A stretch of 12,379 bases of DNA from Synergistaceae bacterium (GTDB lineage Bacteria > Synergistota > Synergistia > Synergistales > Aminobacteriaceae). The notes under the pieces are model-generated. The model saw nothing but the letters and a program-made list of their open reading frames with translations. It made no database searches and was not told the origin of the DNA. The translations under genes were made by a program, and so were the position numbers. Shown one piece after another: positions 1 to 5,784 of the stretch. Within the stretch, counting starts at the first letter, position 1. Every line of letters starts with the position of its first letter. Location of the stretch: assembly GCA_022837505.1 (NCBI GenBank), contig JALHFZ010000055.1, forward strand, positions 1 to 12,379, in the 5' to 3' direction.

Positions 1-8
1 GGAAGGAG

Positions 9-1391
9 CTACCCCTTGCGCATTCCGTCGAGGATGATCTTCTGCTCCGCCGAGGCGACGATCCCCCTGAGATAGGTAAGGGTGTCGGCGTTGACGCTGA
101 TGCTGTCCACCCCTTCCCGGACGAGGTGTTCGGCGAAATCGGGGTAGACCGAGGGGCCTTCGCCGCAGATGGAACAGGGGATGCTCCTCTTTTTCGCCGC
201 CCGGATCAGCAGGGAGATGGCCTCAAGGACGGCGGGGTGGCGTTCGTCGAAATACCCCATGGACCCAAGGAGGGCCGAATCCCGGTCGACGCCGAGGATG
301 AGCTGGGTGAGGTCGTTGCTGCCGATGGTGATGCCGTCGGCGAGGGCTGCGAACTGGTCCGCCTGGAGAACCACCGAGGGGACCTCCGCCATGAGCCATA
401 TCTTGAAGGAGGGGCCTGAGACGAGCCCCTCGGAGGCCATTATCCTTCTGACGGCCTCCATCTCCCCGAGGGTGCGGACGAAGGGGATGATAACCGAGAG
501 GTTGGTTCGGCCGAAGTCCTCCCGGACCTTTCGGACGGCCCTGCATTCGAGCCTGAACCCCTCTTCGTATTCGGGGGAGACATACCGGGAGGCCCCCCTC
601 CACCCGATCATGGGGTTGCTTTCCTCCGGCTCCGTCTCGCTCCCCCCCTGAAGGCGGCGGAAATCATCCGTGCGGAAATCGCTGAAACGCATGAGTACCG
701 GCCTGGGCTCGAAGGCCCGGGCGACCGCCGCAAGGCCCTCAGCGAGCTTGTCGATGAAGAGCCCTCCCTGGTTCGTCCGGACGAGGTGCATGGGGTGGAC
801 GCCTATCCGGCCGGAGAAGATGAACTCCGTCCGGAGGAGCCCCACGCCGTCGGAGGGAAGGGCTGCCCACCGTTCGACCGAGGCGGGCCCTTCGAGGTTG
901 AGGAAGATCTTCGTGGCCGTCACGACGGAGGGGAAAGGGGAAGCCGCCGGGACGGACGCTTTTTCTGAAGGGAGGTCCTCCGGAGGGGCGAAGGGGATCT
1001 TCTGAGGGGGAACGTCCCCGGGGGACGCCTCGTAGACTGCCCCCCGGGAGGCGTCCACGAGGACGGTCTGCCCTTCTTTCAGAAGTTCCGTGGCGGTTCG
1101 GGCTCCCACGATGCAGGGGACGCCCAGCTCCCGGGAGAGGATGGCCGCATGGCAGGTCCGTCCCCCTTCGTCGGTCACCACCCCTCCGGCTTTCCGAAGG
1201 GCCGATACCATGTCAGGGGTGATGCTTCGGGCCACAAGGATGTCCCCCCGGGCGATTTTTTCTCCGTCGGCCGGTCCCGTCACCAGGACAACCCTACCCG
1301 TTCCGGCTCCCGGCGACGCCGCGAGCCCGCGGCAGATGAGGCGCCGCTCCTGCCGGCCCTCCGGGCCGTTTCCGATTTCGTTTCGGGTCAT
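9..1391 (-). CDS. PEP synthase-like protein without an ATP-grasp domain (phosphohistidine swivel plus PEP-binding barrel)
   Basis: 460 aa. It matches the C-terminal half of phosphoenolpyruvate synthase. Residues about 18-120 are the phosphohistidine swivel domain, with the loop GGRTCHAA (Thr79, Cys80, catalytic His81). After a Pro/Ser-rich linker (about 121-158), residues about 160-455 form the PEP/pyruvate-binding barrel: GVGLLRTEF (Arg187), MRFSDFRTDDF (Arg235), NPMIGWRGASRY (Arg265), IGSNDLTQLILGVDRD (357-372) and catalytic Cys409 in SICGEGPS. Full PEP synthases are about 800 aa; the N-terminal ATP-binding domain is absent here. A 67-base gap holding a hairpin lies upstream, so this is not an in-frame truncation visible in the window. 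The frame is open for 20 more codons upstream, but those would run through the hairpin; ATG at 1391 has AAGGAG 8 bases before it. All phosphotransfer residues look intact, so it may exchange phosphate between PEP/pyruvate and His81. It could act with a separate ATP-grasp subunit or as a regulatory protein. Family assignment is firm; the role is unknown. Confidence 0.88.
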   Translation of the reverse strand: MTRNEIGNGPEGRQERRLICRGLAASPGAGTGRVVLVTGPADGEKIARGDILVARSITPDMVSALRKAGGVVTDEGGRTCHAAILSRELGVPCIVGARTATELLKEGQTVLVDASRGAVYEASPGDVPPQKIPFAPPEDLPSEKASVPAASPFPSVVTATKIFLNLEGPASVERWAALPSDGVGLLRTEFIFSGRIGVHPMHLVRTNQGGLFIDKLAEGLAAVARAFEPRPVLMRFSDFRTDDFRRLQGGSETEPEESNPMIGWRGASRYVSPEYEEGFRLECRAVRKVREDFGRTNLSVIIPFVRTLGEMEAVRRIMASEGLVSGPSFKIWLMAEVPSVVLQADQFAALADGITIGSNDLTQLILGVDRDSALLGSMGYFDERHPAVLEAISLLIRAAKKRSIPCSICGEGPSVYPDFAEHLVREGVDSISVNADTLTYLRGIVASAEQKIILDGMRKG

Positions 1392-1399
1392 TGTCTCTT

Positions 1400-1408
1400 C
1401 TCCTTCCT
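1400..1408 (-). promoter_or_regulatory. Ribosome binding site fixing the start of the PEP synthase-like gene
   Basis: The minus strand reads AGGAAGGAG and then 8 bases to ATG at 1391. This selects the 460-aa product over the in-frame ATG at 1451, which would place the upstream hairpin inside the coding region. Confidence 0.75.
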
Positions 1409-1409
1409 G

Positions 1410-1445
1410 AAAAGATTTCCGCGCCGGCATCCGCCGACGCGGAAA
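1410..1445 (-). terminator. Terminator-like hairpin after ppdK
   Basis: Positions 1416-1428 pair with 1433-1445. In the minus-strand RNA this is a 13-bp stem (TTTCCGCGTCGGC against GCCGGCGCGGAAA, with one U-G pair) around the 4-base loop GGAU. The stem is followed by UCUUUU (1410-1415), a short, interrupted U tract. The hairpin begins 13 bases after the ppdK stop and sits just upstream of the next gene's ribosome binding site. It may be a leaky intrinsic terminator, or an mRNA-end or processing structure that lowers expression of the last gene. On the plus strand there is no U tract, and one stem pair becomes a C-A mismatch. Confidence 0.6.
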
Positions 1446-1458
1446 AAACAACCCTGTT

Positions 1459-4107
1459 CTAGCGGATGAGACCGAGGGCGGCGTGGGCGGCGGAGATCCG
1501 TGCCACGGGAACCCGGAAGGGAGAACAGCTGACGTAGTTCAGCCCGAGGGTGTGGCAGAAGGCGATGCTCTCGGGGTTGCCTCCGTGCTCGCCGCAGATC
1601 CCCACCGAGAGGTCGGGGTGCTCCCTCCGCCCTTTTTCCACGGCGATCTTCATGAGCTCTCCCACTCCGTCCCGGTCGAGGACATGGAAGGGGTTGACGG
1701 GCAGAATGCCCTTATCCTCGTAGATGCCGAGGAATTTGCCCTCGGCGTCATCCCTTGAGTATCCGAAGGCCGTCTGGGTGAGGTCATTCGTGCCGAAGCT
1801 GAAGAACTCGGCGGTGCGGGCGATCTCGTCCGCCACGAAGGCGGCGTGGGGGATCTCGATCATCGTTCCGGCGAGGTAGGAGAACTTCGGCCCGGCCTTC
1901 TCCCTGTATTCCGCGGCGATGTCGTCGATCAGGGTTCTGAAGAACTCCATCTCGGAGGCGACGCCCACGAGGGGGATCATGATCTCCGGGTGGACCTCCA
2001 CCCCTTCCTCTATAAGCTGAAGGGCCGCATCGAAGATCGCCCGGGTCTGCATGGCCGGGATTTCCGGATAGACGATGCCGAGACGGCATCCCCGGAAGCC
2101 GAGCATGGGGTTTGATTCCTTGAGGCTTTCCACCTTGGCCATGACCTTGCGGACGTGATCGGCCTCGGGGGAGTTCTCTTTTCCGGCCGCTGTGAGTTCA
2201 TCCAGCTCTTCCCTCAGGTCCGCCTCCTTGGGCATGAATTCATGGAGGGGAGGATCGAGGAAGCGGATGATGACGGGCAGGCCGGCCATCGCCTTGAGAA
2301 TTCCGTAGAAATCCTCCGTCTGCATGACCTTGAGTTCCTCAAGGGCCTCGACCCGCTCTTCGTGCGTGTCTGCCACGATGAGGCGCTGCATGACGGGAAG
2401 CCGGTCGGCCGCCATGAACATGTGCTCCGTGCGGCAGAGGCCGATCCCCTTCGCTCCGAACTCCCTGCCCCTCCGGGCGTCCTCGGGGGTATCGCCGTTG
2501 GCCCATACCTGGAGGCGGGCGATCTCGTCGGACCAGACGAGAAGCTTCTTGAAGTCCTCGGTGAAGGAGGCCTCCTTGAGGGGGGCGCCGCCGAGAAGAA
2601 CCCTGCCGGCGCTTCCGTCCACCGTGAGGGTATCCCCTTTCTTCACCACTACCGTTCCGTTCGTGATGGTCTCCTTGTTGAGATCGATGACGATCCCTTC
2701 GCACCCGCTGACGCAGGGTTTACCCAGGCCCCGGGCGACCACGGCGGCGTGGCTCGTCATTCCGCCTCTGCTCGTGACTATGGCTTCGGCGGCGAAGAGG
2801 CCGTGGATGTCGTCCGGGGAGGTCTCAGGCCGGGCGAGGATGACTTTCTTCCCTTCCTTCGCCATATCCACCGCGTCGTCGGGGTCGAAGCAGACCACCC
2901 CGACACCCGCTCCGGGGGAGGCGGGAAGCCCTTTGGTCAGAAGTTCGTTGCCGGCGCTCGGGTCCACCTGGCGGTGAAGGAGCATCTCCACCTGATCGGG
3001 GGTCACCCGGGAGACGGCTTTCTTCTTGTCGATGAGCCCCTCGTCCACCATATCCACGGCGATCTTGACCGCCGCGTTGGCGGAGCGCTTCCCCGTACGG
3101 GTCTGGAGAATGTAGAGCTTGCTCCGTTCAATGGTGAACTCGATATCCTGCATATCCTTGTAGGATGTCTCAAGGTCGCTCGTGATCTTGTCGAGCTGCC
3201 GGTACATCTCGGGCATGACGTCCCTGAGCTGGGCGATGGGCAGGGGGGTGCGGATCCCCGCGACCACGTCCTCCCCCTGGGCGTTGATGAGGAATTCGCC
3301 GTAGAGCTCCTTCGTACCGTCGGAGGGGTCCCGGGTGAAGCAGACGCCGGTACCGCAGTCATCCCCCAGGTTTCCGTAGACCATGGCGAGGATGTTCACC
3401 GCCGTCCCGAGGGTGTGGGGGATTTTGTGAAGCCTTCGGTAGGTGACGGCCCGGGGGTTTCCCCAGCTTTTGAAGACCGCCTCCACGGCGTTGCGGAGCT
3501 GGGCCTCGGGGTTGGCGGGGAAGTCGAATCCGGCCTTCTCCTTGAATATCTCTTTGAATCTCGCCACCACTTCGACGAGCTTTTTCTCGGGGATCTCGTT
3601 GTCGGAGGTCACTCCCAGGTCCTCTTTGACCTCATGGAGAACCTCCTCGAAGGCATCGCCGGTGACACCGTGGACTACGTTTCCGTACATCTGGATGAAC
3701 CGCCGGTAGCTGTCGAAGGCGAACCTCCTGTCATTGGCGGCCTTTGCCAGGGATTCGACGGATTCGTCATTGAGGCCGAGGTTGAGGACCGTGTCCATCA
3801 TGCCGGGCATGGAGACGGGAGCCCCGGAGCGGACCGACACCAGAAGGGGGTTTTCCCCTCTGCCGAAGGTCTTTCCCGTCTCTTTTTCAAGGGACTTCAT
3901 CGCCTCGGTCACCGAACTCCAGACCGAGTCGAGGAATTTCGGATCTTCTCCGTACTTCAGGCAGGCCTCCGTGGTGAGGATAAACCCCGGAGGGACGGGA
4001 AGGCCGTACTGGACCATCTGGGCCAGGTTGGCTCCCTTGCCTCCGAGGAGGTTCTTCATCTCTGCATTGCCCTCTTGAAAACTGTACACAAACTTTTCTG
4101 CTGCCAT
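1459..4107 (-). CDS. ppdK: Pyruvate, phosphate dikinase
   Basis: 882 aa, normal for PPDK (about 875-890). It interconverts pyruvate, ATP and phosphate with PEP, AMP and pyrophosphate in the cytoplasm. Residues 1-about 345 are the ATP-grasp domain, with GGKGANLAQM (22-31), VRSGAPVSMPGMMDT (92-106) and GTGVCFTRDP (252-261). The swivel domain carries GGMTSHAAVVARG (448-460): Thr451 is the expected regulatory site and His453 the catalytic phosphohistidine. The C-terminal barrel has GIGLCRTEHMF (554-564), NPMLGFRGCRLG (666-677), FGTNDLTQTAFGYSRDD (771-787) and catalytic Cys838 in GICGEHGG. Nothing is missing. ATG at 4107 follows the stop of the second regulator by 2 bases and has GGAGGTG upstream. 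The two adjacent DUF299 regulators imply post-translational control at Thr451. In an anaerobe the enzyme could run toward PEP for gluconeogenesis or toward pyruvate using pyrophosphate; the sequence does not say which. Confidence 0.98.
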   Translation of the reverse strand: MAAEKFVYSFQEGNAEMKNLLGGKGANLAQMVQYGLPVPPGFILTTEACLKYGEDPKFLDSVWSSVTEAMKSLEKETGKTFGRGENPLLVSVRSGAPVSMPGMMDTVLNLGLNDESVESLAKAANDRRFAFDSYRRFIQMYGNVVHGVTGDAFEEVLHEVKEDLGVTSDNEIPEKKLVEVVARFKEIFKEKAGFDFPANPEAQLRNAVEAVFKSWGNPRAVTYRRLHKIPHTLGTAVNILAMVYGNLGDDCGTGVCFTRDPSDGTKELYGEFLINAQGEDVVAGIRTPLPIAQLRDVMPEMYRQLDKITSDLETSYKDMQDIEFTIERSKLYILQTRTGKRSANAAVKIAVDMVDEGLIDKKKAVSRVTPDQVEMLLHRQVDPSAGNELLTKGLPASPGAGVGVVCFDPDDAVDMAKEGKKVILARPETSPDDIHGLFAAEAIVTSRGGMTSHAAVVARGLGKPCVSGCEGIVIDLNKETITNGTVVVKKGDTLTVDGSAGRVLLGGAPLKEASFTEDFKKLLVWSDEIARLQVWANGDTPEDARRGREFGAKGIGLCRTEHMFMAADRLPVMQRLIVADTHEERVEALEELKVMQTEDFYGILKAMAGLPVIIRFLDPPLHEFMPKEADLREELDELTAAGKENSPEADHVRKVMAKVESLKESNPMLGFRGCRLGIVYPEIPAMQTRAIFDAALQLIEEGVEVHPEIMIPLVGVASEMEFFRTLIDDIAAEYREKAGPKFSYLAGTMIEIPHAAFVADEIARTAEFFSFGTNDLTQTAFGYSRDDAEGKFLGIYEDKGILPVNPFHVLDRDGVGELMKIAVEKGRREHPDLSVGICGEHGGNPESIAFCHTLGLNYVSCSPFRVPVARISAAHAALGLIR

Positions 4108-4109
4108 TT

Positions 4110-4970
4110 CTATTCTGCACCTCCGTATAGTGAGTGAATTTCCCTTCTTGCTCTGTAAAGGGAGAGAATTTCATAGGCCGTTTCTTCGATGGAACGGCTG
4201 GTGACATCGAAGACGGTAATTCCGAGCCGTTCCATTATACCCGAAGCATAGGCGATTTCCCTTTCTATGGTACCGATCTGTCCGTACTCCGTCTCACCGG
4301 GGTTTAAGCCCATCATGGCCATCCGCCTGGTGCGGATCTCCCCGAGGACGGAGGAGGTGCGGACCAGGCCGAAGATCCTCCAGGAGGGGATGCGGAAGAG
4401 CTGGGGAGGGGGGTCGAGCCCCGGAACGAGGGGGATATTGGCGGCAAGAATTCCCCGGTGGGCGAGATAGACGCAGAGGGGGGACTTGCCCGTCCTCGAG
4501 ATGCCGAGGACCACCACGTCCGCCTCGCCGAGGAGGGAGGGGTTTCCCCCGTCGTCTGCCCCGAGGGAATACTCCACCGCCCGCACCCTCCGGAAATATT
4601 CGGTATCCATGGGGTGAAGCAGCCCTCTGTCCTCCGAGGCCGGAAGGCCCAGGATTCTCTCGAGGCCCGACCGCAGCGGGGCGTAGCCGTCCCACTGCTC
4701 CACCCCCCGGCGGGAGCATTCCTCCTCAAGGGTGAGGCGGAGGTCCGCCCTGAGGAAGCACGAGAGGATGACTGCCCCCCGCTCCGCAGCCAGGGCGGCG
4801 ATCTGGTCTATGTCCTCTGTCTTCCGGAGGGAGGGGAAGCGGCAGATCTCCACATCCCGTTTTTCAAACCGCCTTGTGCACCAGGCAGCGGCGACCTCAG
4901 CCTCTTCAGAAAGGGCATCGGAGAGGACGAAGAGCTCAACCGTCTCCCAGTGCTTCACCCCTCCGTCCAT
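4110..4970 (-). CDS. Divergent PPDK/PEP synthase regulatory protein (DUF299, Kinase-PPPase), second paralogue
   Basis: 286 aa. DUF299 proteins use ADP to phosphorylate, and phosphate to dephosphorylate, a Thr beside the catalytic His of PPDK or PEP synthase. Here the C-terminal half is well kept: YFRRVRAVEY (125-134), DDG (139-141), P-loop GISRTGKS (156-163), LAANIPLVPGLDPPP (175-189), then an FDVTSRSIEETA segment (254-265). The N-terminal half has drifted. The usual SDSTGETAE signature is SDALSEEAE (17-25), and the TLVD-like strand is SCFLRADLR (70-78). Compared with the 268-aa paralogue just upstream it has a longer N-terminus and a C-terminal tail (RREIHSLYGGAE). ATG at 4970 is 7 bases past the paralogue's stop with no good Shine-Dalgarno, so translation is probably coupled; GTG at 4958 is a possible alternative. 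The frame is uninterrupted, so it is a specialised paralogue, not a pseudogene. Its target may be PPDK or the ATP-grasp-less protein. Confidence 0.9.
   Translation of the reverse strand: MDGGVKHWETVELFVLSDALSEEAEVAAAWCTRRFEKRDVEICRFPSLRKTEDIDQIAALAAERGAVILSCFLRADLRLTLEEECSRRGVEQWDGYAPLRSGLERILGLPASEDRGLLHPMDTEYFRRVRAVEYSLGADDGGNPSLLGEADVVVLGISRTGKSPLCVYLAHRGILAANIPLVPGLDPPPQLFRIPSWRIFGLVRTSSVLGEIRTRRMAMMGLNPGETEYGQIGTIEREIAYASGIMERLGITVFDVTSRSIEETAYEILSLYRARREIHSLYGGAE
4118..4124 (-). promoter_or_regulatory. Ribosome binding site of ppdK
   Basis: GGAGGTG on the minus strand, a full match to the anti-Shine-Dalgarno core, with 10 bases to the ATG at 4107. It lies inside the 3' end of the upstream regulator gene, so ppdK has its own strong initiation signal and need not depend on coupling. 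Confidence 0.7.
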
Positions 4971-4977
4971 AGCAGGG

Positions 4978-5784
4978 TCATCGGGCCCGGAGGAAATCGA
5001 GGATCTCCTGGGCCGTCTCCTCCACCGCCCGGTCCGTCACGTCGTATATCCTCGCCCCGAGGGATTTCATATAGTCCCGGGCTGCCTTGATCTCCCGCTC
5101 TACCCGCTCGGGGCTCGCGTAGGATGAGACCTCCGGTTCGAGGCCGAGAAGGCGGAGCCGTTCCTGGCGGATCTGCACCAGCCGCGGGGCGGATATGAGC
5201 AGCCCCACGATCTTCGACGAGGGGACGGTTTTGAGTATCTCCGGGGGGTCCACCTCCGGTATGAGGGGGATGTTTGCGGCCTTGAACCCCTTGTTGGCGA
5301 TATACATGGAGAGGGGGGTCTTCCCTGTCCGGGAGACGCCGAGGATGACGAGGTCGGCATCGGGAAGAAATTCCGTCCCCCGTCCGTCATCGCACTGGAT
5401 GGCGAATTCCACGGCCTTAATCTTCTTGAAGTAGTCCTCGTCGAGCCGCCGGATCAGCCCGGGAGACTGGAGGGGGGGGCGGTCCAGGCGTTTTTCGAGG
5501 ATATCCACCATGGGTCCGAGCAGGTCGACGCAGGTGAGGCCGTTTCGGGCGCATTTTTCCATCAGGGTGGCCCTGGTCTTTTTGTCCACCAGGGTGCAGA
5601 CCACGAGGGAAGGGGCTTTGCGGGCCTCGGCGATGATTTCCTCAAGCTTCTCCGCCCCCTCCACGTAGCGGTAGCGCTGTATTTTCGAGAAGGAGACGTC
5701 AAACTGGCTTATGGCCGCCAGGGCGACGTATTCCGCCGTCTCCCCCGTGGAGTCGGAGACGATGATGAGGGAGAGGGTATCCAT
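4978..5784 (-). CDS. PPDK/PEP synthase regulatory protein (DUF299, Kinase-PPPase), canonical paralogue
   Basis: 268 aa, normal length for the family. It is predicted to be a bifunctional ADP-dependent kinase and phosphate-dependent pyrophosphorylase acting on the active-site Thr of PPDK (Thr451 here) or of a PEP synthase. The hallmarks are in order: N-terminal SDSTGETAE (10-18), CTLVDKKTR (63-71), YFKKIKAVEFA (118-128), DDG (132-134), P-loop GVSRTGKT (149-156), KAANIPLIPEVDPPE (168-182) and IYDVTDRAVEETA (246-258). Its start codon shares one base with the glyS stop (TAATG), with an AAGG-type ribosome site a few bases upstream. It is therefore co-transcribed with glyS, the same neighbourhood in which Firmicutes carry their single copy. 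A tandem second copy follows after 7 bases. PPDK rather than PEP synthase is the likely target because ppdK is in the same operon, but that is inference. Confidence 0.95.
   Translation of the reverse strand: MDTLSLIIVSDSTGETAEYVALAAISQFDVSFSKIQRYRYVEGAEKLEEIIAEARKAPSLVVCTLVDKKTRATLMEKCARNGLTCVDLLGPMVDILEKRLDRPPLQSPGLIRRLDEDYFKKIKAVEFAIQCDDGRGTEFLPDADLVILGVSRTGKTPLSMYIANKGFKAANIPLIPEVDPPEILKTVPSSKIVGLLISAPRLVQIRQERLRLLGLEPEVSSYASPERVEREIKAARDYMKSLGARIYDVTDRAVEETAQEILDFLRAR

Noticed and set aside
9..1391. PTS enzyme I as the identity of the left-most gene
   Set aside because: It has the swivel and PEP-barrel folds shared with enzyme I, but no HPr-binding domain, and the GGRTCHAA and GSNDLTQLILGVDRD motifs are those of PEP synthase.
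9..1391. Left-most gene as a truncated duplicate of the adjacent ppdK
   Set aside because: Its motifs (TCH loop, NPMIGWRGASRY, SICGEGPS) are of PEP-synthase type and differ clearly from the PPDK versions next door, so it is not a recent partial copy.
1392..1451. Longer start for the PEP synthase-like gene at 1451
   Set aside because: It would translate through the hairpin and its ribosome site; the extra 20 residues match nothing, and ATG at 1391 has a strong Shine-Dalgarno.
2155..4137. A 660-codon open frame on the plus strand opposite ppdK
   Set aside because: It lies almost entirely antisense to an unmistakable PPDK, shows no recognisable domain, and long antisense frames are expected in GC-rich genes with biased third codon positions.
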